The notes: a model not told the origin generated them from the letters alone. A DNA stretch of 64,000 nt from Ruminococcus sp. NK3A76 (GCF_000686125.1 NZ_JMMA01000002.1:3162001-3226000), one strand, 5' to 3'. Shown: positions 47,587 to 55,888, numbered from the stretch's first letter. Translations and numbers: made by a program.

Positions 47587-48195
47587 TTATCTGTGCGATT
47601 TGAATATCAGCGTCGGCTGGTAGTCGCTGCCGAGCTTTCTCATCTTTCTTGCCTTGAAGAGCGAGAGCATCGTGTCGATAAAGAGCATCGCTGCAAAGAT
47701 GAGCATAAGGATAAGGCCTACGTTTATCACGAGCGAGTCAAGGAACTCCTCGACCTTGGGCTCGATTATCGTAACGATAACGAAGCCTGCCGCTGCAAAG
47801 AAAAGCGTGTTGCGCAGGCATATGAGCCCCTTGTAATTGAAGCGCATATGCGAGTAATCCCACCACCTGGCGTGGAAGGCCTTTTCAAGCGCTGTGCCGA
47901 CAAGCAGCTCGACACCCGTGCATAAAAGCATCGAAACGATGACCAGCAGGACATAGTTGCTGCTGAAGCCTTTGAGTATTATATTCAGTAAAAGCACACC
48001 CAGCCCGTATATCGGGCATAAGGGCAGATGCAGAAAGCCTCTGTTCTGAAACTCCCTTGCCTCTATCGCCATATCGGCGACCTCTACTACCCAGCCCATA
48101 ACGCTCCAGAAGCAGAAGATGCCGAACATCTGATACAGGCTGTAGCCAACATAAGGAAGGTCTGTCAGAACACGCTCAAAGTATGTGTTGAGCAT
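47587..48195 (-). CDS. CmpB-type putative ABC-transporter membrane protein
   Basis: 202 residues from the ATG at 48195, six bases after AGAGGG; an ATG two codons earlier overlaps that site. Five or six membrane helices. The phrases FWSVMGWVVEVADMAI, NRGFLHLPLCPIYGLGVLLL, HARWWDYSHMRFNYKGLICLRNTLFF and VINVGLILMLIFAAMLFIDTMLS match the 'ABC_trans_CmpB' family, widespread in gut Firmicutes. Despite the name no ATPase partner is nearby and transport has not been shown for most members. Confidence 0.8.
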   Translation of the reverse strand: MLNTYFERVLTDLPYVGYSLYQMFGIFCFWSVMGWVVEVADMAIEAREFQNRGFLHLPLCPIYGLGVLLLNIILKGFSSNYVLLVIVSMLLCTGVELLVGTALEKAFHARWWDYSHMRFNYKGLICLRNTLFFAAAGFVIVTIIEPKVEEFLDSLVINVGLILMLIFAAMLFIDTMLSLFKARKMRKLGSDYQPTLIFKSHR

Positions 48196-48390
48196 AAACA
48201 TCCCTCTTGATATACAGCAGCACCGTTTATAAGGCGGCGCTGATAAAATTTGTGAAAACTCAAATATTTCCCTACTATGATGATATCAGAAATTATATGC
48301 ATTTGTCAATGATTATTACAGAATTTACGCATTTAAAACAAAAACAATATGAAAAAACAGTGTCTTTTTTAGGCTATTTTACGATAGAGG

Positions 48391-49590
48391 TTACAATTTG
48401 GTTTCACGCTCTGTATGCCTGGTCATAAGATACACGCAGACGAGCATTATAACAGGGAAGATGCAGGCGCATAGAATGCCCTTGTGCAGGTCGTCACCGA
48501 ACAGTCCTGACAGCCTGCCGGCAAGGGTCGGGCCGCCTCCGCAGCCGAGGTCGCCTGCAAGTGCAAAGAGCGCAAACATCAGCGTGCCGCCGTTTTTTAT
48601 CCTGCCTGCTGCAAGGCTGAATGTTCCCGGCCAGAAGATGCCTACCGAGAATCCGCAGAGCATACACCCTGCAAGCCCTGCCGCTGCACTGTCGGTAAGG
48701 CCTATTAGCAGATAGCAGGCAATGCACGCCACGGCACTTGCCGCCATAAAGCGTGTGAGCGACAGCCGCTCGCCGAATTTGCCGAAAAGCGCCCTTGATG
48801 AACCCATAAACAGCGCAAAGCCCATAGGCCCCAGCAGGTCGCCTGTGGATTTGGAGACGTGCAGTCCGGCCTCGGCAAAGGCTGATGCCCACTGGCTGAC
48901 GGTAAGCTCGCAGGCGCCTGCACAGAGCATCATCACCATGAATATGACAAAGCGCTTATCCCTTACAAGTGCGGGGAGTGTCATGCCGGTATCGTCATCG
49001 CCGGGCAGCGCCGGCATGGGGACTTTTATAAACATCACAAGCGTAACAAGCGGTATGACAGCCCAGAGAGAAGCCAGCACACGCCAGTGTGATACGCCGG
49101 CTACGGCAAAGAAAACTGTCGAGACGAGCACCGTGCCTGCCTGCCCCCAGCAGTAGAAGGAGTGAAGCAGCGCCATGGCAGTTTCTTTATTGTCGGTCGG
49201 GCAGGCCTCTACTATCGGGCTTACGAGCACTTCGAGCAGGCCGCCGCCTATCGCATATAGCGACACGCAGACCATAAGCCCCACAAACGCCGACGGCATG
49301 ATATCCGGCAGGAATGAAAGCGAGACAAACCCTGCCGCAGAAACGGCAAAGGCCGATATCATGGCGGCTTTAGCACCTATGCGCCTTACAAAGAGCGGCG
49401 AGAGCGCATCGACTGTGAGCTGCACGCCGAAGTTTATCGTTATCAGCCAGGTTATCTGCTTAAGGGGTATGCAGAATTCCTGCCGGAAGGTGATAAACAG
49501 CAGAGGTGCGAAGTTATTGACTATCGCCTGCACCACATATCCGAGGAAGCAGGCGTATATCGTTTTATTATATGCATTTTTGTCTTTCAA
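48391..49590 (-). CDS. Major facilitator superfamily transporter
   Basis: 399 residues with twelve hydrophobic segments. The loop after helix 2 carries DALSPLFVRRIGAKAA, a variant of the MFS signature; GGGLLEVLVSPIVEACPTDNKETAMALLHSFYCWGQ in the fourth-fifth helix region resembles the FucP/fucose-permease and related sugar porter group. The likely role is proton-coupled uptake or efflux of a small solute; the substrate is not determinable. Downstream of, and 12 bp from, a GNAT gene on the same strand. The intergenic region 48196-48390 is A/T-rich with no gene. Confidence 0.85.
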   Translation of the reverse strand: MKDKNAYNKTIYACFLGYVVQAIVNNFAPLLFITFRQEFCIPLKQITWLITINFGVQLTVDALSPLFVRRIGAKAAMISAFAVSAAGFVSLSFLPDIMPSAFVGLMVCVSLYAIGGGLLEVLVSPIVEACPTDNKETAMALLHSFYCWGQAGTVLVSTVFFAVAGVSHWRVLASLWAVIPLVTLVMFIKVPMPALPGDDDTGMTLPALVRDKRFVIFMVMMLCAGACELTVSQWASAFAEAGLHVSKSTGDLLGPMGFALFMGSSRALFGKFGERLSLTRFMAASAVACIACYLLIGLTDSAAAGLAGCMLCGFSVGIFWPGTFSLAAGRIKNGGTLMFALFALAGDLGCGGGPTLAGRLSGLFGDDLHKGILCACIFPVIMLVCVYLMTRHTERETKL

Positions 49591-49602
49591 GGCTAACCTC
49601 CG

Positions 49603-50151
49603 TCAATCATCGAGTATGCGCATGGGGCAGACGAGCATCATAACGCCTGCAAAGCCACGGATAAGCGTGCGGTATTCGCTCTTTTTTATCTTGCCGCCGA
49701 TGCCGAGCAGGTCGTAGATGACGTATGCTTCCTGCAAGCGCTGGCCGAGCCGCTCAAAGCCTGCACGCATATAGAAATCCTGCCTTTTAAGGCGCTGGGG
49801 GTAGTTGGGGGCACTCTTGTCAAGCTGCTCTATAGCAAGGAAAAGCCGCCTGCCGTGGTATTTTCTCAGCAGTGCTCTGAGTATGGCTGTGCCGAAGCCT
49901 TTGCCCCGGTGAGCATCGTCAACTGCGAGGTAGAAGATATAGCTAAGGTCTTTATGGTTGAGCACATAGACAAAGCCCACCCACTCGTCACCGTCCATAC
50001 AGGCGAAAAAGTTTATATTGCGCCTTCTGGCTTTTCTTACGAGCTTGTCAAACGGAGCACGCTCTGATTCGGGGAATGCGGTGAAATACAGGCGCTTTAT
50101 CCTGTCAATATGAGAGCTGTCTCTTGCTATATTTACTAAGCGTATATTCAT
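49603..50151 (-). CDS. GNAT-family N-acetyltransferase
   Basis: 182 residues from the ATG at 50151 (AAAGGAT upstream); the longer frame would begin inside the promoter. The acetyl-CoA site is LAVDDAHRGKGFGTAILRALL (motif A, R/Q-x-x-G-x-G/A) preceded by the FVYVLNHKDLSYIFYL strands. DFYMRAGFERLG is the usual C-terminal motif B. The acceptor is unknown. It shares a promoter with the MFS gene, so acetylation and transport of the same compound is conceivable. Confidence 0.88.
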   Translation of the reverse strand: MNIRLVNIARDSSHIDRIKRLYFTAFPESERAPFDKLVRKARRRNINFFACMDGDEWVGFVYVLNHKDLSYIFYLAVDDAHRGKGFGTAILRALLRKYHGRRLFLAIEQLDKSAPNYPQRLKRQDFYMRAGFERLGQRLQEAYVIYDLLGIGGKIKKSEYRTLIRGFAGVMMLVCPMRILDD

Positions 50152-50220
50152 ATGTTTGCATATCCTTTTATAATGGTGTGTAACCCCTGTCCGGTGAGCA
50201 GGCCAAGGGGGCTTTTCTAA

Positions 50221-50249
50221 ATTATACATATTAACCAAAAGCAAGTCAA
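50221..50249 (-). promoter_or_regulatory. SigA promoter of the GNAT-MFS unit
   Basis: On the minus strand TTGACT (50249-50244), 17 bases, TATAAT (50226-50221). The leader of about 70 nt contains a GC-rich hairpin. Confidence 0.82.
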
Positions 50250-50301
50250 GCCCCTTGCAAAATATCTACGGTTAAAAAACTGTTAAATCCCCTGTATTTG
50301 C

Positions 50302-50330
50302 TTGACATTGCACTATTATTATGATATAAT
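50302..50330 (+). promoter_or_regulatory. SigA promoter of the zinc locus
   Basis: TTGACA (50302-50307), 17 bases, TATAAT (50325-50330), consensus in both boxes; 48 bases before the zur start. Confidence 0.9.
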
Positions 50331-50333
50331 CTG

Positions 50334-50357
50334 AAATTGAAAATAACTCTCAAATTT
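50334..50357 (+). promoter_or_regulatory. Candidate Zur/Fur operator
   Basis: AAATTGA (50334-50340), nine A/T-rich bases, TCAAATTT (50350-50357). An inverted repeat of this size directly at the transcription start of a Fur-family gene is the expected position for autoregulation. It does not match the Bacillus Zur box closely. Confidence 0.4.
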
Positions 50358-50377
50358 AACGACAGGGGGCGTAATGG

Positions 50378-50785
50378 GTGGCGAAATACAACACATTGCA
50401 GAAAGAGGAGCTCAGATGCTTTCTTGCAAGGCACAAGACCGAGAGCTTTACGGTAAGGCAGATAGCTGACAGGATGAAGGCCGACCCTGAGGTGACAAAA
50501 GCCCCCGGCGAGAGCACCGTTTACAGGCTCGTCAAGGAGCTGGTCGAAAGCGGCGAGGTAAAGCGCACTGTCAAAGGCAACAGCCGCAATTTCGTTTATC
50601 AGCTGACAGAGGGCGAGGGGTGTCACCACCACCTGCACATGAAGTGCGTCGCCTGCGGCAAGCTCTACCACATGAACGATGAGGAGAGCAGGGAGATAGT
50701 TGAGAAGATATTCAAGGAGGAGAGCTTTGAGCTCGACCAGAGCGCTGTGCTGCCCGGAAAGTGCAGGGAGTGCAAGGGCAGCTGA
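50378..50785 (+). CDS. zur: Fur-family regulator, probably zinc-responsive (Zur)
   Basis: 135 residues from a GTG start (AGGGGGC upstream). The winged helix includes SFTVRQIADRMKADPEVTKAPGESTVYRLVKELVESGEVKR. The dimerisation part has GCHHHLHMKCVACGKLYHM and PGKCREC, giving the His-rich regulatory site and the paired CxxC structural zinc site. Zinc rather than iron or manganese is inferred from the znuA-C-B genes immediately downstream with a His-rich binding protein. It would repress its own operon when zinc is ample. Confidence 0.88.
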   Translation: MAKYNTLQKEELRCFLARHKTESFTVRQIADRMKADPEVTKAPGESTVYRLVKELVESGEVKRTVKGNSRNFVYQLTEGEGCHHHLHMKCVACGKLYHMNDEESREIVEKIFKEESFELDQSAVLPGKCRECKGS

Positions 50786-50790
50786 CATAT

Positions 50791-50841
50791 TAAGGCAATG
50801 CCGCTGGGCCACCGGCTAACGCCATTGCGGTATCACCTTGA
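50791..50841 (+). other. Imperfect hairpin after zur, possibly family C-related
   Basis: TAAGGCAATGCCGC at the left and GCGGTATCACCTT at the right resemble degenerate family C ends. The pairing is imperfect. It may act as a partial terminator or processing site between zur and the next gene. Confidence 0.35.
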
Positions 50842-50858
50842 AAGGAGTGTGAGCAAAA

Positions 50859-51152
50859 ATGAAAAGAACAAGATACATAGGCGCAATGCTCGCACTGATC
50901 TTTGCTTTGATGATGCTTGCAGCCATTGGCTATGAGACGGCCGAGTATGACCACGAATGCTCCGGCGAGGGCTGCGCAGTATGTGCGGTGTTGCAGGTAT
51001 GCGACGATCTGCTCTCGGGCGGCGGTGCAGCGCTTAAGGCTGCGGCGGTCATCTTAGCAGTATGCGTGCTCGCTTACACGGCAGCCGTAAGTATAAAACT
51101 CAATGAAAACAATTATACACTTATATCGCTCAAAGTGAGGCTCGATGATTAG
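50859..51152 (+). CDS. Small Cys-rich two-helix membrane protein in the zinc locus
   Basis: 97 residues, ATG at 50859 with AAAGGAGTG upstream. Helices at about 7-24 and 57-80. The external loop between them holds YDHECSGEGCAVCAVLQVCDDL: one histidine and four cysteines within about 18 residues, suggestive of metal binding or a disulfide. The C-terminus is a short cytoplasmic tail. I do not recognise the family. Its position between zur and znuA points to a role in zinc capture or sensing, which is inference. Confidence 0.72.
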   Translation: MKRTRYIGAMLALIFALMMLAAIGYETAEYDHECSGEGCAVCAVLQVCDDLLSGGGAALKAAAVILAVCVLAYTAAVSIKLNENNYTLISLKVRLDD

Positions 51153-51216
51153 TTTCAAATATTCATTGAAGCAGATGATATTCACAACACAACGATATAA
51201 GAAAGGACAAAAGATA

Positions 51217-52233
51217 ATGTTTATAAAGAAGATATCCGCAGCTCTGACAGCTGCTGCAATAATGACCACGACAATGAGCCTTGCAGGCTGCTCGGATTCA
51301 GGGAGCAGCAAGGAGGAGGGAAAGGTGAGCATCGTATGCACCATTTTCCCTGAGTATGACTGGGTAAAGAGCATAACAAACGGCCACGAGTGCGCCGAGA
51401 TAACCTACCTGCTCGACAGCGGCGCAGACCTGCACTCATATCAGCCGACAGCAGAGGATATACTCAAGATATCCGACTGTGACCTGTTTATCTATGCAGG
51501 CGGCGAGTCTGACACATGGGTGCCGGAAGCACTTGAAAACAAGCGCAATGACGACATGAAGATAATCAATATGCTCGATGTCATAGGCGACAAGGCAAAG
51601 GAAGAGGAAGTCAAGGAGGGTATGCAGGAAGAAGACGAGCATGACCACGACCACGGCGACGAAGACCACGACCATGACCACGAGGAAGAGGAAAAGGAAT
51701 ACGACGAGCACACATGGCTCTCAGTCGAGAATGCAAAGACTATCTGCAAGGAGATAGCTGATGACCTTTGCGAGATAGACGAGGATCACAAGGACGTATA
51801 CAAGAAGAACTTAGAGAGCTATCTCTCCGAGCTCGATGCGCTCGATTCCGACTTCAAGGCTTTTGCTGACAGCGCAAAGAACAAGACGCTCGTTTTCGGC
51901 GACAGATTCCCATTCAGGTATTTCACTGACGAATACGGCTTTGATTATTATGCTGCATTCGTAGGCTGCTCGGCTGAGACAGAGGCGAGCTTTGAGACTA
52001 TCGCTTTCCTTGCTAACAAGGCAGACGAGCTTAATGCTAAGACGATATTCACGATAGAGAATTCCGACAACAAGATAGCTCAGGCTATAATCGACAACAC
52101 AAAGAGCAAGGACGCAAAGATCGCAGCACTGCACTCGCTCCAGTCAGTCACAAAGGAGCAGCTCGATGCTGACCACACATATATAACACTCATGAGACAG
52201 AATTTAGAGACTCTCAAAACAGCACTTAACTGA
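51217..52233 (+). CDS. znuA: Zinc ABC transporter substrate-binding lipoprotein ZnuA
   Basis: 338 residues from the ATG at 51217 (AAAGGA nine bases upstream); the frame extends upstream over the end of the previous gene without a ribosome site. Signal peptide with lipobox SLAGC. Cluster-9 binding-protein fold: VCTIFPEYDWVKSI, LDSGADLHSYQPTAEDI (first metal histidine). A His/Asp/Glu-rich loop spans about 138-170 with repeated HDHDH. HTWLSVENAKTICKEI (second histidine) follows. The His-rich loop is typical of zinc rather than manganese binders. It delivers Zn2+ to ZnuB. Confidence 0.94.
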   Translation: MFIKKISAALTAAAIMTTTMSLAGCSDSGSSKEEGKVSIVCTIFPEYDWVKSITNGHECAEITYLLDSGADLHSYQPTAEDILKISDCDLFIYAGGESDTWVPEALENKRNDDMKIINMLDVIGDKAKEEEVKEGMQEEDEHDHDHGDEDHDHDHEEEEKEYDEHTWLSVENAKTICKEIADDLCEIDEDHKDVYKKNLESYLSELDALDSDFKAFADSAKNKTLVFGDRFPFRYFTDEYGFDYYAAFVGCSAETEASFETIAFLANKADELNAKTIFTIENSDNKIAQAIIDNTKSKDAKIAALHSLQSVTKEQLDADHTYITLMRQNLETLKTALN

Positions 52234-52259
52234 TACAGGGTCATAACGGAGGAAGCATT

Positions 52260-53129
52260 ATGTCAGAGCAGATAGTTTGCCGTGAGGCGACACTCGGCTA
52301 CGAGAATATGACAGTGGCGAGCGGTATAGACTTTACCGTGAGCGAGGGTGATTACCTTTGCATATTAGGTGAGAACGGCTCGGGAAAGAGCACGCTCATA
52401 AAGACTATACTCGGCCTTAAGCCTGTTGATTCCGGCTCTATCGACTGGCAGGGGCTCTCGCCAAAGGAGATAGGCTATCTGCCGCAGCAGACGGTGGTGC
52501 AGAAGGATTTCCCTGCATCGGTAAGAGAGATAGTGCTCTCGGGCTGTCTGTCAAAGACAGGGCTGCGCCCCTTTTACGGGCATGAGCTTAAGGCGCTTGC
52601 CAATGAGAACATGGAGCGCCTTGGCATAAGCGACCTCTCAAAGCGCTGCTACAGGGAGCTTTCGGGCGGCCAGCAGCAGAGGGTGCTGCTCGCAAGGGCA
52701 TTATGCGCCACAAGCAAGGTGCTGCTGCTCGACGAGCCTGTGACAGGGCTTGACCCCAAAGCACAGAACGACCTTTACGAGCTTATAAAGACGCTGAACG
52801 ACAGCGGCATCACAATAATCATGGTGTCGCACGATGTCAATGCAGCGGTGAGATATGCAAGCCACATACTGCACATAGGGCATCAGAAGCAGCTGTTTTT
52901 CGGCACAAAGGAGGACTATCTGCAAAGCCGCATAGGGCAGAGCTTCATAGTCACAGAAAACGGCGAGGATGACAGCTCTGACAGCACGCCAAAGCCGAAG
53001 GCAAAAAAAGAGCCTTCCGATGCAAAGGCACTGTTTGCACCTGCGGCAGCTATAGCGGCATCTGCGGCAGTGGGGGCTGCCATATCGGGCATATTAAAGC
53101 ATGGAGGTAAGAAAAAATGGGCGAGATGA
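52260..53129 (+). CDS. znuC: Zinc ABC transporter ATPase ZnuC with C-terminal hydrophobic extension
   Basis: 289 residues. Walker A GENGSGKST (about 38-46), Q-loop LPQQTVVQ, signature ELSGGQQQRVLLARAL, Walker B VLLLDEP and the switch histidine in MVSHD. The standard ATPase ends near residue 235. A Lys/Pro/Ser-rich linker and an Ala-rich hydrophobic stretch of about 22 residues ([19 protein letters not shown]) then follow, plus a basic KKKWAR end. That could be a membrane anchor and is unusual for this family. It overlaps znuB by 13 bases. Confidence 0.93.
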   Translation: MSEQIVCREATLGYENMTVASGIDFTVSEGDYLCILGENGSGKSTLIKTILGLKPVDSGSIDWQGLSPKEIGYLPQQTVVQKDFPASVREIVLSGCLSKTGLRPFYGHELKALANENMERLGISDLSKRCYRELSGGQQQRVLLARALCATSKVLLLDEPVTGLDPKAQNDLYELIKTLNDSGITIIMVSHDVNAAVRYASHILHIGHQKQLFFGTKEDYLQSRIGQSFIVTENGEDDSSDSTPKPKAKKEPSDAKALFAPAAAIAASAAVGAAISGILKHGGKKKWAR

Positions 53130-54049
53130 TAGACAAGCTGTCGCTTTACTTTTCCTACCCGTTTGTAAGGTATGCGCTCATTGTCGGGCTTTTGATAGCG
53201 CTGTGCTCGTCGCTGCTCGGCGTCACACTGGTGCTGAAGCGCTTTTCGTTCATAGGCGACGGGCTTTCGCACGTTGCGTTCGGTGCTATGAGCTTAGCGG
53301 CCGTGCTGCCTGTGATGATAAAAGACATAGCAGCAGGCATATCTTCCTCGGGCGACGTGCCTGAGGGGGCAAGAACCATTGCCGACGCACTCTCAAAGGT
53401 AAGCAACAACTACATCGTGCTTCCGATAACGCTGCTTGCGGCCGTACTTCTGCTGCGTCCCGGAAAGAACGCCAAGATAAAGGGCGATGCGGCGGTGGCT
53501 ATGATATCCGTGGGGGCTTTGGCGATAGGCTATATGCTCATGAACCGTTTCCCGACCTCGTCTAATATCTCGGGCGATGTATGCTCGACGCTTTTCGGCT
53601 CGACATCTATCCTGACGCTGAAAGAAGACGACGTGCGGCTCTGTCTTATAATGGCTGTAGTCGTGATACTGATATTCGTGCTGTTTTACAACAAGATATT
53701 CGCCGTCACCTTTGATGAGAACTTCTCAAAGGCCACAGGCGTAAAGGCAGACGGCTACAACCTGCTCATAGCTATAGTCACAGCGCTGATAATCGTGCTT
53801 GCGATGAATCTTGTGGGCTCGCTGCTTATCTCGGCACTGATAATCTTCCCGTCGCTGTCGGCGATGAGGGTGTTCAAGAGCTTCCGCTCGGTGATTATAT
53901 GCTCGGCTGTCATATCTGTGATATGTGCAGCGGTGGGCATACTTGCATCGATCCTTCTCTCGACACCTGTCGGCTCGACTATCGTCACGGCGGATATTGC
54001 GGTGTTCTTTGTATTCTACATCACCGGCAAGATAACCAAAAGAGCGTAA
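53117..54049 (+). CDS. znuB: Zinc ABC transporter permease ZnuB
   Basis: 310 residues from the ATG at 53117 (GGAGGT nine bases upstream, inside znuC). ABC-3 family permease with eight or nine helices: ALCSSLLGVTLVLKRFSFIGDGLSHVAFGAMSLA is the conserved first part, with FDENFSKATGVKADGYNLLIAIVTALIIVLAMNLVGSLLISALIIFPSLSAM in the second half. A loop of about 45 residues after helix 2 is longer than usual. It forms the Zn2+ path with ZnuA and ZnuC. Confidence 0.95.
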   Translation: MGEMIDKLSLYFSYPFVRYALIVGLLIALCSSLLGVTLVLKRFSFIGDGLSHVAFGAMSLAAVLPVMIKDIAAGISSSGDVPEGARTIADALSKVSNNYIVLPITLLAAVLLLRPGKNAKIKGDAAVAMISVGALAIGYMLMNRFPTSSNISGDVCSTLFGSTSILTLKEDDVRLCLIMAVVVILIFVLFYNKIFAVTFDENFSKATGVKADGYNLLIAIVTALIIVLAMNLVGSLLISALIIFPSLSAMRVFKSFRSVIICSAVISVICAAVGILASILLSTPVGSTIVTADIAVFFVFYITGKITKRA

Positions 54050-54050
54050 C

Positions 54051-54121
54051 GTCAGGTAACAGGTAACAGGTAACAGGTGAGGTATCGGCGATCTGCGCCG
54101 ATGATATGCCCATTCGGGCTT
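54051..54121 (+). repeat. Family A hairpin element (A5)
   Basis: Four GGTAACA units, then ATCGGCGATCTGCGCCGAT (54083-54101) and GCCCATTCGGGC. It separates znuB from the following lipoprotein gene by 93 bp. Confidence 0.8.
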
Positions 54122-54142
54122 TATGATCAAGGAGACAATAAC

Positions 54143-54709
54143 GTGATAATACTTAAAAGGATTTTACCCGCAGCTTTGGCAGCTTTGATGCTGACAGCCT
54201 GCGGTGACACATCAAAGGTAGACAGTCTTATAAGCCAGAACGAAAAGGCAGGCACATCGTCTTCTGAAGCATCAGTCTCTGACAGCTCAGCTGACGGACA
54301 GACAACTGCTGCGGCCGATCCTATTGACATTGCAGGCATAGATGTATCAAACGGCGACATTGATGTTGACCTGACAGGGCTTGAATCAAACATCGTCTAT
54401 GCGCAGGTGTTTGACATGGTAAACAACCCTGACAACTACACCGACAAGACGGTGAAGGCTCACGGCACCTTTGCTCACACGACAGACGAGTCGGGCGAGA
54501 AGGATTATTTTGCGGTGTTCATAGCTGATGCTTCCGCCTGCTGCCAGCAGGGCATAGAATTCGTCTGGGCAGGAGACCACAAATACCCCGACGATTACCC
54601 CGAGGAAGGCAAGGAGATAACCGTCGTAGGCAAGTTCGGCACATACACAGAAGGCGAGTACCAGTACTGCGAGCTGACCGATGCGCAGATGACAATAGGC
54701 AAAGCGTGA
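54143..54709 (+). CDS. Lipoprotein with OB-like domain at the end of the zinc locus
   Basis: 188 residues from a GTG start at 54143 (AAGGAG eight bases upstream); a longer frame runs through the repeat and is rejected. Signal peptide with lipobox MLTAC, a Ser/Thr/Ala linker (to about 65), then a domain of about 110 residues: YAQVFDMVNNPDNYTDKTVKAHGTFAHT, a FIADASACCQQGIEFVWAGD segment with a Cys-Cys pair, and KEITVVGKFGTYTEGEYQYCELTDAQM. The strand pattern suggests an OB fold. Such proteins sit beside zinc transporters in several gut Firmicutes as far as I recall; function unknown. Confidence 0.7.
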   Translation: MIILKRILPAALAALMLTACGDTSKVDSLISQNEKAGTSSSEASVSDSSADGQTTAAADPIDIAGIDVSNGDIDVDLTGLESNIVYAQVFDMVNNPDNYTDKTVKAHGTFAHTTDESGEKDYFAVFIADASACCQQGIEFVWAGDHKYPDDYPEEGKEITVVGKFGTYTEGEYQYCELTDAQMTIGKA

Positions 54710-54720
54710 AACGCTTTGCC

Positions 54721-54782
54721 TGAATGCATAATGCATAATGCATAATGCACAATTAAGGTGTCCTGCTTACGCAGGACGGATC
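54721..54782 (+). repeat. Family A hairpin element (A6)
   Basis: Three TGCATAA units ending ACAATTAAGGTG, then the stem-loop GTCCTGCTTACGCAGGAC. The GCCCATTCGGGC hairpin is missing. Confidence 0.78.
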
Positions 54783-54792
54783 TAAAAGAATA

Positions 54793-54832
54793 TCCCCGAA
54801 GTATGCGAAGACTTCGGGGAATTTTGTTTTTT
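54793..54832. terminator. Terminator between the zinc locus and tetR
   Basis: Perfect 10-bp stem TCCCCGAAGT / ACTTCGGGGA then ATTTTGTTTTTTG on the plus strand; lies between convergent genes. Confidence 0.9.
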
Positions 54833-54884
54833 GTTTGATTTATCCGAACAGGGATAACGTCAGTGCAAAGCGCCGGTACCACGT

Positions 54885-55493
54885 TCATGCGTTAGTCATG
54901 TGTCTGTCGATGATATCATTTATGCTCCTGTAGAGGTGGGGCTTGAGCTCGTCGAGCGAGACAGGCTCTTTGTAGAGTATCGCCGAATAGCAGGTCGAGC
55001 TTATCAGCTCTATTATCATAAACAGCATTATCTCAGGCTCGTTTATCTTTCTCGGAGCGTCTTCGAGCATCTCGTTATATATGCTCAGAAAGTCTATCTC
55101 ATCGGTGCCGCTGTGGGCTGTGAGGGCGTTTTTGAATATGCCCCAGCTTAAGTTTTTGGAGATGAATGTAAGCAGCGCCTGGTTTTCATTTAGCTGGTCG
55201 AGGATACTGTCTATTATGAAGATTATCTTTTCCTTGAAATCGAGCACACGGCCGCTTTTTTCAAGGTCAGCCATAGCTGTTTTGAAAAGCCTTGCCGAAT
55301 GCTTTGCGACAAGCCTGTTTTTTAAGTCGTATTTGTCCTTGAAATAGAGGTAGAAGGTGCCCTTGCCGATGCCTGCCGACCTTGCGATATCAGACACTGA
55401 CGTGCTGGTAACGCCCTTTGTGGTAAACAGCTTATACGCCGTCATCAGCAGCGAGTCTTCCTTGGCTTTTTTGTTGGTTTCGAGCTTGCCCAT
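54885..55493 (-). CDS. TetR-family repressor
   Basis: 202 residues from the ATG at 55493 (AAGGAAGTG upstream); the longer frame crosses a repeat and is rejected. The N-terminal helix-turn-helix has LLMTAYKLFTTKGVTSTSVSDIARSAGIGKGTFYLYFKDKYDL, a textbook TetR start. The C-terminal ligand-binding part is helical and unassigned. It is divergent from an MMPL transporter gene, and three palindromes of one type lie between them, so it most likely represses both. The inducer is unknown. Confidence 0.93.
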   Translation of the reverse strand: MGKLETNKKAKEDSLLMTAYKLFTTKGVTSTSVSDIARSAGIGKGTFYLYFKDKYDLKNRLVAKHSARLFKTAMADLEKSGRVLDFKEKIIFIIDSILDQLNENQALLTFISKNLSWGIFKNALTAHSGTDEIDFLSIYNEMLEDAPRKINEPEIMLFMIIELISSTCYSAILYKEPVSLDELKPHLYRSINDIIDRHMTNA

Positions 55494-55520
55494 AGTTTTC
55501 ACTTCCTTGCTGCAAATTAA

Positions 55521-55715
55521 CGCACAATGCACAATTGAGGTGTCGTGTCTTATCGGCAAAGCCGATAAGAAGAAAGCTTTGCTTTGCAAAACTTGGCTGT
55601 GAAGCGCAAGCAGACGAGCCCCATACCCACCACCGACCTGCTGTCGGCGGTCCCCCTCTCCTTTCAGGGGAGGTGCCCCGAAGGGGCGGAGGGGTTTCAC
55701 CCTTGCAAATCCCTT
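55521..55715. repeat. Family A hairpin element in the tetR leader (A7)
   Basis: Starts with a degenerate TGCACAATT repeat and GAGGTGTCGTG, then TTATCGGCAAAGCCGATAA (55550-55568). A stretch around 55587-55625 matches 1387-1421 of copy A1 closely (ACTTGGCTGTGAAGCG). Then come GC-rich hairpins, including GCCCCGAAGGGGC (55675-55687). It sits between the tetR promoter and start codon, hence in the tetR 5' leader. Confidence 0.78.
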
Positions 55716-55729
55716 TTTTCCTTATATTT

Positions 55730-55759
55730 ATTATAATCGAAACCATTGCCCCTTGTCAA
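55730..55759 (-). promoter_or_regulatory. SigA promoter of tetR
   Basis: On the minus strand TTGACA (55759-55754), 18 bases, TATAAT (55735-55730). The tetR mRNA leader is then about 230 nt. Confidence 0.82.
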
Positions 55760-55786
55760 CGGTGAAAAATAGACAAATTGAAAAAC

Positions 55787-55799
55787 TGACCGCCGGTCA
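55787..55799. promoter_or_regulatory. TetR operator O1
   Basis: TGACCGCCGGTCA, a near-perfect palindrome upstream of the tetR -35 box. Confidence 0.8.
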
Positions 55800-55822
55800 T
55801 ATTGTGCATTCGTACAAAAATG

Positions 55823-55835
55823 TGACCGACGGTCA
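55823..55835. promoter_or_regulatory. TetR operator O2
   Basis: TGACCGACGGTCA, 36 bp from O1 centre to centre and 8 bp upstream of the mmpL -35 box. Confidence 0.82.
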
Positions 55836-55843
55836 GTTTTATG

Positions 55844-55872
55844 TTGACTTTTTTAAAACGTGGTGCTATACT
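55844..55872 (+). promoter_or_regulatory. SigA promoter of the MMPL transporter operon
   Basis: TTGACT (55844-55849), 17 bases, TATACT (55867-55872), with operators on both sides. Confidence 0.85.
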
Positions 55873-55888
55873 GGTAATATAAAGAAAA

